The notes: a model not told the origin generated them from the letters alone. A stretch of DNA of 64,000 nt from G965197715 sp965247615 (GCA_965247615.1 OZ252022.1:2852001-2916000); one strand, 5' to 3'. Numbered from the stretch's first letter, positions 41,765-53,469 are shown. A program made the numbers and translations.

Positions 41765-42793
41765 CTATGCCGGCTTGTGCGCCACGACGATGCCCAGGTC
41801 CGTGGGCACGGGGACCAGCGCCGGTCTGTGGAAGCCGGCGTCCTCCAGCCAGGAGGCGACCTCCGCGCCCTCCCTGACTCCGGCGCAGGGATTGAACACC
41901 GCCAGCACGTAGAGGTCCTCCAGGCTATTCAGCTTCGTCCGCCCGGGGCCGTGGTCGATGCGCATGAAGTCCTGGACAATGACCATGCCGCCCGGCAGAA
42001 GGTGCTCGTAGGCGAGCTTGAACAGGCGCCGGCAGTCTTCCTCCGGCGTGATGAGGACCACGCCGGAGATGAGCGCTGCGTCGTAGTCGCGGCCAACGTC
42101 GATCTCGAAGAAGTCGCCCTCCAGGAGCGAGATGCGATGGTCGAGGCCGCGTTCCCGGACCAGGGACCCGGCGATGCCGAGGGGCTCACTGCGGTCGACG
42201 ACGACGGCCTGAAGGTTGGGCCAGGCTTCGCACAGGGCGATGCTGTAGCTGGCGGCGCCGCCGCCGAGGTCGAGCAGCCTGCGGCGGTCATGGAGGCTGA
42301 CTCCGGCCACGAGGTTGGCCGCCTGCCCGGACTCGGCCCGGTTGTGCTGCCCCATCATGTAGTTGGTCCAGTAGGTGGGAGCGTCCACGAAACCCGACTC
42401 GTAGGGAAGGAGGGTCCTGCCGTCTCGAATGAGCTCGTCGAGGCGGCCAAGGGAAGCCCAGGTGTTGGTGTGGTGCAGGACAATGTCGCCGACGTAGGCC
42501 CCCCTGCCCCTGACCAGGCACTCGTAGGACAGGGTGGTGCAGGTGTAGGCGTCGTCCTCAATCTCCAGCAAGCCGAGGACGACGCACGCATCGAGGAGGG
42601 CCTGGACGTACCTGGGGGAGCCGCCGATGCGCCGGGCAACGTCGGCGGCGCTCAGAGCGGCGTCGCCGAGGAGCGAGAAGACGTCCAGCTTGACGGCGGC
42701 CCGCAGCACCGCCGACGACCAGAAGCTCCGCGCCATCTCCCGGATGGGCTCCGGGTCAGCGCCGGGGGGCGATGTTCGCGGTTGGTGCTGCAT
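41765..42793 (-). CDS. SAM-dependent O-methyltransferase (hydroxyindole/acetylserotonin type)
   Basis: A 342-residue plant-type O-methyltransferase. It has an N-terminal winged-helix dimerisation domain (residues about 15-105), then the SAM site LLDLGGGAASYSIALCEAWP, VVVDRSEPLGIAGSLVRERG and LLEGDFFEI, and GGMVIVQDFMRID in the middle. The usual catalytic His is not evident at LISGVVLITPEEDCRR, so the substrate group is uncertain. Such enzymes in bacteria methylate small aromatic or secondary metabolites. ATG 42793 has GGAAGG upstream. A MITE-like element begins 30 bp upstream. Confidence 0.85.
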   Translation of the reverse strand: MQHQPRTSPPGADPEPIREMARSFWSSAVLRAAVKLDVFSLLGDAALSAADVARRIGGSPRYVQALLDACVVLGLLEIEDDAYTCTTLSYECLVRGRGAYVGDIVLHHTNTWASLGRLDELIRDGRTLLPYESGFVDAPTYWTNYMMGQHNRAESGQAANLVAGVSLHDRRRLLDLGGGAASYSIALCEAWPNLQAVVVDRSEPLGIAGSLVRERGLDHRISLLEGDFFEIDVGRDYDAALISGVVLITPEEDCRRLFKLAYEHLLPGGMVIVQDFMRIDHGPGRTKLNSLEDLYVLAVFNPCAGVREGAEVASWLEDAGFHRPALVPVPTDLGIVVAHKPA

Positions 42794-42822
42794 GAGACTG
42801 CCTTCCTTCTCTCCCGGGGGTT

Positions 42823-43081
42823 GGAGACCTTTGCATAACCGCCATTGCCACACCTCCACCCCCGCCGTCATTCCCGTATCCCCCTACCGTCATTCCCGCG
42901 AAAGCGGGAATCCAGGGTGGGGCCCCAGGCTGGCGGGGCCTGCTTCACTTTCACGACCTCGCCCTCCACGGGGAGTTGCGCAAAGGTCTCCGAAGGCGGG
43001 AATCCACGGTGGACGCGGGGTGGCGGGGCTCCCTCCCCTCCCACAACCGCGCCCTCCACGGGGAGTTACGCAAAGGTCTCC
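42823..43081. mobile_element. MITE-like element, copy 2, with tandem right end
   Basis: The left end GGAGACCTTTGCATAAC (42823-42839) pairs with two right ends, GTTGCGCAAAGGTCTCC (42975-42991) and GTTACGCAAAGGTCTCC (43065-43081). The units 42905-42991 and 42996-43081 look like tandem copies of the right half. A perfect REP hairpin lies at 42893-42912. GGGGTT stands close to both outer sides. The element fills most of the gap between the methyltransferase and uvrB genes and contains no gene. Confidence 0.7.
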
Positions 43082-43147
43082 CGGGGTTGCGGGCCCCGAC
43101 TCCAACGTTGCCGTCCTTCCATGAAGGAGGCGGTGCGGCGGCGAGGG

Positions 43148-45175
<2,028 letters not shown>

Positions 45176-45212
45176 GGGTCACAGGTATGGATGGGAGAGA
45201 GGGTTGGTGCTG

Positions 45213-45226
45213 CTATTGTACAATAG
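45213..45226. promoter_or_regulatory. 14-bp palindrome at the uvrB promoter
   Basis: CTATTGTACAATAG is a perfect palindrome 38 bp from the uvrB start. Each strand includes TACAAT, a good -10 box, so it may be a divergent promoter, an operator (for instance for a damage-response repressor), or both. The same TACAAT occurs before yqeY and moaD, so part of the sequence is ordinary promoter. Confidence 0.5.
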
Positions 45227-45278
45227 GCACACTGGCCGGGGGTCTGATTTCAAGGAATGGGACTGAGGGAATAGGCTT

Positions 45279-45482
45279 GTGACAACACTCGCGCTGCTGG
45301 CAAAGAGGGCCTTGGGGCTGCTGGACTGGCTGAACGGCACCGGCGCCGCCGGCAAGAAGGTGCGCGCGCTGTGGCAGACCGACCAGAGCCAGATGCACGC
45401 CATCATGGCCTATTGAGACGATGAGGATGTGGCCGTGCGCGCCATATACGAAAAGGCCGGGGTCGTAATACGAGGGGGCTAG
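45279..45482 (+). pseudogene. Short frame with an internal TGA, unknown
   Basis: From GTG 45279 the frame codes 45 residues (including ALLAKRALGLLDWLNGTGAA, then VRALWQTDQSQMHAIMAY), stops at TGA 45414-45416, and stays open for 21 more codons (DDEDVAVRAIYEKAGVVIRG) to TAG 45480. The second part reads like protein, so a Trp or other codon may have become TGA. A weak GGGAATAGG site precedes it. No family was recognised. It lies between uvrB and a transposase remnant and may be part of the accessory island. Confidence 0.35.
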
Positions 45483-45512
45483 GGGCGCCGCCGCCCTCCC
45501 AGCGGCACACGC

Positions 45513-45806
45513 GCCGAAGCGCGGACCTATGAGGGGATGCCGAGGGCGCATGAGGTGGTGAAGCACAGCGTGAGCGAGTACGTGCGGGGCCAAGCCCACA
45601 CCAACGGCATCGAATCCTTCTGGGCGATGCTGGACCGGGGCATCATGGGCAATTTCCACCACGTCAGCCCCAAACACCTTGACCGGTACATCGGGGAGTT
45701 CGCGGGCCGCCACAACCAGCGGTCACAGGACACCATGCAGCAAATGCAGCGCGTCGCTGGCGGCATGGTGGGGAAGCGGCTGCGTTACACGGACTTGGTG
45801 GCGTAG
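45513..45806 (+). pseudogene. IS1595 (ISXO2-like) transposase, C-terminal remnant
   Basis: The frame reads EARTYEGMPRAHEVVKHSVS, then EYVRGQAHTNGIESFWAMLD, MGNFHHVSPKHLDRYIGEFA and GRHNQRS, the last third of an ISXO2-like DDE transposase: the HTNGIESFW motif with the catalytic Glu and the RYxxEFxxRxN end. The zinc-ribbon and first two Asp are absent and the upstream sequence is unrelated, so it cannot transpose. No terminal inverted repeat was found. It marks the left edge of an accessory island that continues with a methyltransferase and a nuclease. Confidence 0.85.
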
Positions 45807-45822
45807 GAAGCAAGGAGGGTAT

Positions 45823-46494
45823 ATGACACTTTTCGAGGCCGAGGCTCCCGACGCTGTGGGGTACGCCCCGCTAAGCAGCGTGTGGGAGGGCGGAGACGGC
45901 GAGTTGCTGGAACGGATGTTTGCGTTCTATGCAGCAATCCCGCCTGAGCCGATTCTTGATGCAACGTACAACGCCGGCCGCTTCTGGAGGGCGTCCACCC
46001 GGAGCGTGGTCTCGATGGACATCGAACCGCGCCACAAGCCGATGATTGTGGGAGACAACCGGACGATGGAGGGCGTGGCGGATGCAGCCTACGGCACGGT
46101 AGTCTATGATCCCCCGCACGTCGGCCCCCAGGGGCGCGACAAGAGCACGAAGCGGTTTGACGTGGACTTCGGCGCCACCATGCCGTGCGGCGTGGAGGAG
46201 AACTGGACCCTGAGCTACCTCTACCCGCCGTTCCTTGAGCAGGCAAGGCGGGTGCTCAAGCCGGACGGCCTTCTGCTGGCGAAGATTACCGATATGGTGA
46301 ACTCCCACCGCTCTAAGTGGGCGCACTGCGACTTCATGCGGATGGCGGAGGATGCGGGATTCACCGTCTGCGACCTTATCGTGAAGGTGCGCACTGGGCC
46401 GATGGTCTCCACCAAGTGGAAGACCGCCTATCACGCCCGCAAGCGGCATTGCTTCTGGATTGTGTGCCGCAACGGGACGCGGTGCGAAGTATGA
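45823..46494 (+). CDS. DNA methyltransferase-like protein with a DPPH motif
   Basis: A 223-residue class I methyltransferase fold. ILDATYNAGRFW (residues 44-55) takes the place of motif I and TVVYDPPHVGPQ (92-103) is motif IV, with His in place of the usual Tyr/Trp of amino-methyltransferases. QARRVLKPDGLLLAKITDMV and the end KRHCFWIVCRN are typical of phage and restriction enzymes that methylate adenine N6 or cytosine N4. ATG 45823 has AAGGAGGG at ideal spacing. It overlaps the nuclease gene by four bases, so the two form a restriction-modification unit in which this protein should protect host DNA. Confidence 0.8.
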   Translation: MTLFEAEAPDAVGYAPLSSVWEGGDGELLERMFAFYAAIPPEPILDATYNAGRFWRASTRSVVSMDIEPRHKPMIVGDNRTMEGVADAAYGTVVYDPPHVGPQGRDKSTKRFDVDFGATMPCGVEENWTLSYLYPPFLEQARRVLKPDGLLLAKITDMVNSHRSKWAHCDFMRMAEDAGFTVCDLIVKVRTGPMVSTKWKTAYHARKRHCFWIVCRNGTRCEV

Positions 46495-47075
46495 GCGAAC
46501 TGTACGACCCGCTCACATGGGAAAACCTCATGGCGGGGCTGGTGGCCCGACTCGAGCAACAACCCCGCGTGAGCTTTACGGATGTTGGCGATGTGGAAGG
46601 GCCGGGCATCTACGCACTGTTCTACACCGGCCAACACCCTGCGTACGCGGCGATAACCGGCACACTGCGCCCTATCTACGTCGGCAAGGCAGTGCCAAGA
46701 GGCACGCGCAAGGGGAGCATGGGAGGGCCGGGGCAACACGCGCTGCGGGACCGCCTGAGCAACCATCGTCGCTCCATTGACGCCGCTGAGAACCTGCAAG
46801 CAGACGACTTTCTGTGTCGCCTGTTGGCAGTGGTTCCGGTGTGGGTGACCTTGGCAGAGCAATTCATCATCGACCACTACCGCCCCATCTGGAACACCGA
46901 GATAGACGGATTCGGGAACAACCCGCAAGGGCAATACCGCACGACCGGTGACAGAAGCTGGTGGGACACCCTCCACCCTGGGCGTGGGTGGGCTGCCCAG
47001 CGCACCCCAAAGGGCACGGAAGATGACGCGCTGGCTCTTGTGGCGCGATTCTTCCAGCAAGGAGGCGAGGCATGA
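46491..47075 (+). CDS. GIY-YIG restriction endonuclease, Eco29kI-like
   Basis: A 194-residue nuclease. The GIY half is GPGIYALFYTG (Y41), the YIG half is RPIYVGKAVPRGTRKG (Y63), R88 and H92 lie in DRLSNHRRSID, the metal-binding E123 is in LAEQFIIDHY, and N135 is in RPIWNTEIDGFGNN. The R-H spacing of 4 and E-N spacing of 12 equal those I recall for Eco29kI, which cuts CCGCGG. SWWDTLHPGRGWA is another family segment. The target of this enzyme may differ. ATG 46491 overlaps the methyltransferase stop. A third frame overlaps its own stop in the same way. Confidence 0.85.
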   Translation: MSELYDPLTWENLMAGLVARLEQQPRVSFTDVGDVEGPGIYALFYTGQHPAYAAITGTLRPIYVGKAVPRGTRKGSMGGPGQHALRDRLSNHRRSIDAAENLQADDFLCRLLAVVPVWVTLAEQFIIDHYRPIWNTEIDGFGNNPQGQYRTTGDRSWWDTLHPGRGWAAQRTPKGTEDDALALVARFFQQGGEA

Positions 47076-47143
47076 CCAAGAAGGAACACAAGAAGCGCAC
47101 CGGGCGGCGCGTCCGCGAGTTGCCCGGCCGGGAGACGACGTAG
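47072..47143 (+). pseudogene. Truncated third gene of the restriction-modification operon
   Basis: ATG 47072 overlaps the nuclease stop (ATGA) and codes MTKKEHKKRTGRRV, a basic start. At 47113 the sequence passes into a 132-bp duplicate of the cupin gene and the frame ends ten codons later. The original third gene was probably cut here by the rearrangement. What it coded is not recognisable from 14 residues. Confidence 0.5.
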
Positions 47144-47244
47144 CGGGCCGGCCCGGGCCCGGTGTAGAAGTGCTGATGGTACCCCCTGCCGGCTGACATG
47201 AGGCTCCCTTCCTGCCAATCGATGCGCTCCCACCCGCCGTCGCC
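47113..47244. repeat. 132-bp direct repeat, copy A (fragment of the cupin gene)
   Basis: This equals 48222-48353 with 4 differences in 132 bp, in the same orientation, 1109 bp apart. Copy B lies inside the intact bicupin gene; copy A is a loose fragment, so the duplication ran from the gene outward. The high identity points to a recent event. It marks the right boundary of the methyltransferase-nuclease block. Confidence 0.92.
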
Positions 47245-47249
47245 CCCGC

Positions 47250-47681
47250 CTAACCGCCTCCCGGCGCTCCATTCCCCCCGTCGGGGTCTTCATCGCTCTC
47301 CGGAGGGTAGAGTCCCATGGCGCCGCCTATGTACTTGAGGGCCCCTTCGACCCTTTCGACCAGGCGGTCCTGATCGTTTTCGACGCCGGAGATCCGGTGT
47401 TCAACCGACGCCACCCGGGTGATGACGCCTACCGCCGCTGCTATCTGACTGATGGTGACGTCGGGGTTCGACATCATCGTCCCCAGCTTGACCCGCAAAA
47501 AGTCCATCTCATGCTTCAGGCCCTCGAGCTCACTCGCCTTCTTCAGCTTCCGCCGCTCCGCCGGCGTGACAAACGACGAGTAGAACCCGTGCTTCCGGGA
47601 GTTCTGGTTGCCCGGCTGAGCACCGCGCAGCTGCTTCCGGGGGTTCTGTGTCGGCTTGTTGGATGCGTCTCTCTTTTCCAT
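47250..47681 (-). CDS. Phage/transposon-associated small basic protein
   Basis: About 143 residues from ATG 47681. The N-terminus RKQLRGAQPGNQNSRKHGFY is the PGNQNxRKHGFYS pattern common in small terminase-like or transposon-linked proteins of environmental bacteria. A helical Leu/Lys/Glu stretch follows (RRKLKKASELEGLKHEMDFL), then a Val/Ile-rich helix and an acidic Gly/Pro tail. It may bind DNA. It lies between the two copies of the 132-bp repeat, on the minus strand. No partner terminase is seen. Confidence 0.65.
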   Translation of the reverse strand: MEKRDASNKPTQNPRKQLRGAQPGNQNSRKHGFYSSFVTPAERRKLKKASELEGLKHEMDFLRVKLGTMMSNPDVTISQIAAAVGVITRVASVEHRISGVENDQDRLVERVEGALKYIGGAMGLYPPESDEDPDGGNGAPGGG

Positions 47682-48089
47682 GCACCCAGCGTAGCGGCCT
47701 GCCTGCCGCTGGCGCAAGGACGACGTGTCACCCCCAGACGCCCCTCCAACCCTGCCATCCGCCCCTGGCGCTTGCGCCGCGACGGCTATACACTTCCCCC
47801 ATGCGTAACCCGACCTCCGCCTACCCCGGCTTGCCGGACACGGCCCGCGGGATCTCCCCGAGGAGCAGGAATTGCCCGGAAAGCGGTCCGCCGTACCCCC
47901 AAAACGGTTCGTGTCGGACAGGACGAATCGTATCTGCGGCGGACGGTTTCGAAGCTGATTCGTTCCCCAAAAAAGAAACCTTGGAATTCAATCAAATCGC
48001 AGGAGTTCCCCTCGTCCTGAGGGTCCGCCCTCGCGAAGGGCGGGCCTACGCCGCCCCCCCGACAGCGGCGCACTCACCGAAGCGCGGCT
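47682..48089. other. 400-bp gap with repeats
   Basis: No gene is recognised. The stretch has the 71-bp repeat at 47750-47820 and a 10-bp stem-loop at 48022-48046 (GGTCCGCCCT and AGGGCGGGCC around CGCGA) within a CGTCCTGAGG...GCGAAGGGCG motif that recurs in looser form near 49246. AT-richer sequence at 47935-48005 has no clear promoter. Confidence 0.6.
47750..47820 (+). repeat. 71-bp repeat, copy 2
   Basis: It matches the minus strand of 5669-5739 at 69 of 71 positions. The GCGCTTGCGC stretch can form a hairpin. Both copies sit in gaps on the edge of accessory DNA, 42 kb apart in inverted orientation. Confidence 0.85.
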
Positions 48090-49187
48090 TCACATGGCGG
48101 GGGGGACGCCCTGCTTGCGGAGCTCCTCCAGGAACATCTGGCGGATGAGGGGGCCCTCGTTCTCGAATTCAATCTGCTCCCCGCCCGTTCGCTTATACCA
48201 CGCGCCAAAGGAGCCGGTGTGCCGCGAGTTGCCCGGCCGGAAGACGACGTAGCGGGCCGGCCCGGGCCCGGTGTTGAAGTGCTGATGGTACCCCCTGCCG
48301 GCTGACATGAGGCTCCCTTCCTGCCAGTCGATGCGCTCCCACCTGCCGTCGCCGTGCAGCGACTCCGGCGGCCACTGCAGGTCATAGCCCCTGCCCTTCA
48401 CCATGAGGATGAGGGCGCCGCCGGCGGCGATGCTTCCGCGCAGCATCTGGACGTGGTGACTGTGGGCCTTCTTGTAGCTGCCCGAGGGGAACTCCGAGAT
48501 GTGGCAGATGAAGAGGCCGTCCGCCATGTTGATCATCTGGTTGGCGCCGGGCCCGCGGTCAGACCAGGCGTCCAGCGTCAGGTCCCGGGCGTTGGGGATG
48601 AAGTTGGTCTCATAGAACCGGGTCTCCAGCTTCACGACGTCGCCGCTGAAGTAGCGCTCATCGCTGCCGCTGAACCGATCGGCGAAGACGTGGGGGCTGT
48701 CGTAGATGAAGTCGCGGCTGCGGAAGAGGTTGAAGACGGCGGGGGCGTCGGTGACGGCGTAGAGGCGGCAGGGCCTGTCGCCCTGGCCGTTATTGATCTC
48801 GTGCCACGCGTTGAGGGGGATGGAGAAGACGCTGCCCTCGCCCCACTCGAAGGTGTGCTTAGGGCCGTCCTCGTTCCACACAGTGGTGGCGCCGCGGCCG
48901 CTGAGGACGTAGAACATCTCCTCGTAGAGGTGCTTCTCCGCCCGGAATGCGCCGGCTGGGGGAATCTCGCAGACGTAGGGGATGACGCCCTGGCGGTTGA
49001 TGCGGGCGCCGGGGTGGAGCTCCGACTCCACGTCCAGCACCGCGGCGGTGCAGCCCGTGCGGTCCCAGGGGGACAGGGTCACTTCACGGACGTCCATGAA
49101 GTGCTGGCTGCTGATCACTTGGAGCCCCTCTTCCTCTACCCATCGCTCGAACGGCGTAAGGGACCAGGGGTCGTGGACCTGGGTCAT
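48090..49187 (-). CDS. Bicupin protein (gentisate-dioxygenase-like fold)
   Basis: A 365-residue protein with two cupin domains. The first has HLYEEMFYVLSGRGATTVW with VFSIPLNAWHEINNG (H-x4-E and a later His). The second has KKAHSHHVQMLRGSIAAGGA with GSLMSAGRGYHQHFNTG. The first domain keeps the metal ligands; the second has a HSHH variant. It may be a ring-cleaving or other iron-dependent oxygenase; the substrate is unknown. The start ATG 49187 follows AAGGAGGTGACCC. Residues about 277-320 correspond to the duplicated 132-bp segment. Confidence 0.82.
   Translation of the reverse strand: MTQVHDPWSLTPFERWVEEEGLQVISSQHFMDVREVTLSPWDRTGCTAAVLDVESELHPGARINRQGVIPYVCEIPPAGAFRAEKHLYEEMFYVLSGRGATTVWNEDGPKHTFEWGEGSVFSIPLNAWHEINNGQGDRPCRLYAVTDAPAVFNLFRSRDFIYDSPHVFADRFSGSDERYFSGDVVKLETRFYETNFIPNARDLTLDAWSDRGPGANQMINMADGLFICHISEFPSGSYKKAHSHHVQMLRGSIAAGGALILMVKGRGYDLQWPPESLHGDGRWERIDWQEGSLMSAGRGYHQHFNTGPGPARYVVFRPGNSRHTGSFGAWYKRTGGEQIEFENEGPLIRQMFLEELRKQGVPPAM
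48222..48353. repeat. 132-bp direct repeat, copy B (inside the bicupin gene)
   Basis: This is the parent segment of 47113-47244, four differences apart. It codes the end of the second cupin domain on the minus strand, and the reading frame here is intact. Confidence 0.92.
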
Positions 49188-49285
49188 GGGTCACCTCCTT
49201 GCGTGATGCGGTTGAGCAGCCCGGGCGCCGCGGACGGGCCTCCGTCCTGAGGGGCCATCCCGGCGAAGGGCGTCCCTGGGCGGAC

Positions 49286-49831
49286 CTAGGCCGCCACGAT
49301 GGCCGGCGGTTCGGACGTGCGCCGCACGACTTCCCGGCCGTTGACGTGGACCACCGTGGTCATGGCCACAGACTTGCTGAGCGTGGCGTGGACGTAGCAG
49401 AACGCCTCCGCCTGGGTCGTGAGCTCCTCGACCTGCTGCTGCGACGCCGAGCCCCTGGCGTAGACCTCTTGCGTGATGTGCCGGAAGGCGCCGCCAATGC
49501 CGCGGTCCCGCTCGCCGCGGGCGCTCATCTCCTCGAACTGGACGTCGATGTCCCGGGCGACGGCAAGGCGGATGAACTGGTTCAGAAGGCAGGTGGCGGC
49601 GCCGGTGAGGAAGTAGACGAGGGGTGACGGGCCCTGGCCCCCGCCGCCGCGCTCACGGGGCTCGTCGATGGTGAGGACGAACTGGGGCTCCGAGGGGGTG
49701 TGGGCGCGATAGGTCAGCCCGTCCTCCACGCGGACCTCGACGCGGACGATGCCGCGGATTGCGGGGTCGTTGGTGGTGTGCTCGCGCTCCTCGATGCCCT
49801 TGCGGATGAGCTCTGCTGTGTTGGGGTCCAT
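49286..49831 (-). CDS. OsmC family protein
   Basis: A 181-residue OsmC/Ohr-type protein. GGGGQGPSPLVYFLTGAATCLLNQF carries the first redox Cys and AEAFCYVHATLSKSV the second. Family members reduce organic hydroperoxides using this Cys pair. The ATG 49831 has GGAGGAGAG upstream; a longer open frame to 50032 overlaps the DUF429 gene and is not used. It sits alone between the bicupin and DUF429 genes. Confidence 0.88.
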   Translation of the reverse strand: MDPNTAELIRKGIEEREHTTNDPAIRGIVRVEVRVEDGLTYRAHTPSEPQFVLTIDEPRERGGGGQGPSPLVYFLTGAATCLLNQFIRLAVARDIDVQFEEMSARGERDRGIGGAFRHITQEVYARGSASQQQVEELTTQAEAFCYVHATLSKSVAMTTVVHVNGREVVRRTSEPPAIVAA

Positions 49832-49923
49832 CTCTCCTCCTCGAGATACGCTCTCTGCTGCGACGCCGAGCCGCCGGCGACAACGGCGAAGTCCACTACC
49901 TCCCGGCGATAGCTGAGGGTAGT

Positions 49924-50517
49924 CTAGGGGATGGGCATCCAGTAGCTCACGGGCGTGCCCAAGGGCAGGAGGGGGGTCAATTCTTCCAGGTAGAGGTCCC
50001 GCCACCCCGGCGACGCGCTGTACATTGACCAAGCAGCATACGCAGATACGATGGCATCCTGTGTGTGCTCTGTGAGTTCGTGAATACGCTTTAGCTCCGG
50101 GTCAAGTAGCCACAGCAGGGCCTTCGGGTGTGTCTCCGTAATTGGGGCCCGAAAGTGCTCCCACAGGGAAGATGCCAGCAGTAGCCCCTGAACCAAACAT
50201 GCACCTTGCAGTGACCCAAGCTGTTGGACAGTGCCGGACGGCGTTGGGTGCCCCCTTTCCGTTAGTGTGCGTCTGACTAAATTGTCCACACGCCTAGTTC
50301 CCGTAGGACTCCAGAACAGCGGCGCATCAATGCCTATGGCAAGTACGTTGGCGCTTTGGTGTAGGGCGTTGACCACCTTTCCCATGACCTCTGCCGCATG
50401 ACTTGCGACGCCGCCCCGTTGGGGAAGCAAGAGATCATCAAAGACCTCGCAGATGCTCCAGCCAAAGGCATTCTCACCACCGGGGTCAAACCCTAGCACG
50501 TAGGACTTTTCTTTCAT
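49924..50517 (-). CDS. DUF429-like predicted nuclease
   Basis: A 197-residue protein with an RNase H-like start, YVLGFDPGGENAFGWSICEV, then AIGIDAPLFWSPTGTRRVDN, ITETHPKALLWLL and EHTQDAIVSAYAAWSM. These keep the Asp positions of the DUF429 fold (D11, D64, the Glu of TETHP, D153). Its biological role is unknown. The gene is less GC-rich than its neighbours and may be acquired. ATG 50517 lacks a strong ribosome site. RuvB follows upstream on the same strand, 39 bp away. Confidence 0.75.
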   Translation of the reverse strand: MKEKSYVLGFDPGGENAFGWSICEVFDDLLLPQRGGVASHAAEVMGKVVNALHQSANVLAIGIDAPLFWSPTGTRRVDNLVRRTLTERGHPTPSGTVQQLGSLQGACLVQGLLLASSLWEHFRAPITETHPKALLWLLDPELKRIHELTEHTQDAIVSAYAAWSMYSASPGWRDLYLEELTPLLPLGTPVSYWMPIP

Positions 50518-50555
50518 TGGGTAAATGTGCGCTTTACTCCTATCCAGTTTGCCCG

Positions 50556-51602
50556 CTAGAACAGGCTCGCCTGGGGCGGGCCGCTGCCCCGGGGCCCCGT
50601 GTAGGGGACCGAGAGGTGCTCGTAGGCCTGTCGGGTGGCCACGCGGCCCCTGGGGGTGCGCTCTAGGAAGCCGAGCTGGAGCAGATAGGGCTCGTAGACG
50701 TCCATGACCGTGTCGGCCTCCTCGCTGATGGCGGCGGCGATGGTGTCGAGGCCGACGGGGCCGCCATCGAACTTCTCTATCAGGGCGCGCAGGACCTTGT
50801 GGTCGACGTCGTCGAGGCCGAGGGCGTCCACCTCCATCTTGCCGAGGGCCTCGAGGGCGACCTGGTGGGTGATGACCCCGTCCGCCACGACCATTGCATA
50901 GTCGCGCACACGGCGCAGGAGGCGGTTGGCGACGCGCGGAGTGCCCCTGGAGCGGCTGGCCAGCTCCACGATCCCCTGCTCCTCCACGCCGACGCCCAGG
51001 ATGGCGGCGGAGCGGCCGAGGATGTGCTCAACGTCGCGGGTGGTGTAGTAGTCGAGGCGGAAGACGGCGCCGAAGCGGTCCCTGAGGGGCGGGCTCATCA
51101 TGGCGTAGCGGGTGGTGGCGCCGATGAGGGTGAAGGGCTTCAGGTTGAGGCGCAGGCTGCGTGCGCCGGGCCCCTTGCCGATGACCAGGTCAATGGCGAA
51201 TTCCTCCAGGGCGGGGTAGAGGACCTCCTCCACGATGCGGCTGAGGCGATGGATCTCGTCGATGAAGAGGATGTCGTTGTCGGTGAGGCCGGTGAGCACG
51301 GCGGCGAGGTCGCCGGCGCGCTCGATGGCTGGGCCGGAGGTGATCTTGATATTGACGCCCATCTCCTGGGCGATGATGAAGGCCATGGTGGTCTTGCCGA
51401 GGCCTGGGGGGCCGTAGAGGAGGACGTGGTCGAGGGCCTCGCCGCGCATCTTGGCGGCCTGGATGCCGATGCTGAGGTTCTCCTTGACGCGGTCCTGCCC
51501 GACGTAGTCGGCGAGCCGGCGGGGGCGCAGCGTGCGGTCGAGGGGGGTGTCCTCCGGCTGGACGCCGCCGGTGACCAGCCGCTGGTTGACCGCCTCGGCC
51601 AT
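50556..51602 (-). CDS. ruvB: Holliday junction branch-migration ATPase RuvB
   Basis: RuvB drives branch migration at Holliday junctions with RuvA. The 348-residue protein has RLADYVGQDRVKENL, Walker A LLYGPPGLGKTTMAFI, Walker B ILFIDEIHRLSRIVEE, sensor I TLIGATTRYAMMSPPLRDRF with the Arg finger, and the winged-helix DNA-binding end GFLERTPRGRVATRQAYEHL. ATG 51602 has GGAGG upstream, and a further in-frame ATG at 51641 is not conserved. ruvA and ruvC are not in the window. A TAGAAT box lies at 51642-51647 on the minus strand. Confidence 0.97.
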   Translation of the reverse strand: MAEAVNQRLVTGGVQPEDTPLDRTLRPRRLADYVGQDRVKENLSIGIQAAKMRGEALDHVLLYGPPGLGKTTMAFIIAQEMGVNIKITSGPAIERAGDLAAVLTGLTDNDILFIDEIHRLSRIVEEVLYPALEEFAIDLVIGKGPGARSLRLNLKPFTLIGATTRYAMMSPPLRDRFGAVFRLDYYTTRDVEHILGRSAAILGVGVEEQGIVELASRSRGTPRVANRLLRRVRDYAMVVADGVITHQVALEALGKMEVDALGLDDVDHKVLRALIEKFDGGPVGLDTIAAAISEEADTVMDVYEPYLLQLGFLERTPRGRVATRQAYEHLSVPYTGPRGSGPPQASLF

Positions 51603-51810
51603 GGGAGCGCCTCCGGGAGAGTGGAGCGGGTGATGGGCCACATTCTAGCAGGGGCGGGAACTCGCTGCATGGGTGGGCGAGGGTCCCGCGTGGGGATGGC
51701 GAGACGGCGCGGTCGCGGGAGTCGCTGCGGTGGGCCTGTGGAGGAGCGGCCCCCCGCCGGCCCTATGGTAAACTAGGGCAGTCTGAACTTGGCCGTGGGG
51801 GAGAGGCAGG

Positions 51811-53469
<1,659 letters not shown>

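Noticed and set aside
45414..45416. TGA as a selenocysteine codon
   Set aside because: No SECIS-like hairpin is evident just after it and the surrounding frame has no selenoprotein motif; plain decay is simpler.
46491..47075. Avoidance of CCGCGG as a sign of the nuclease's specificity
   Set aside because: CCGCGG is present in the window (for example near 62535), so either the target differs or the sites are methylated; no conclusion can be drawn.
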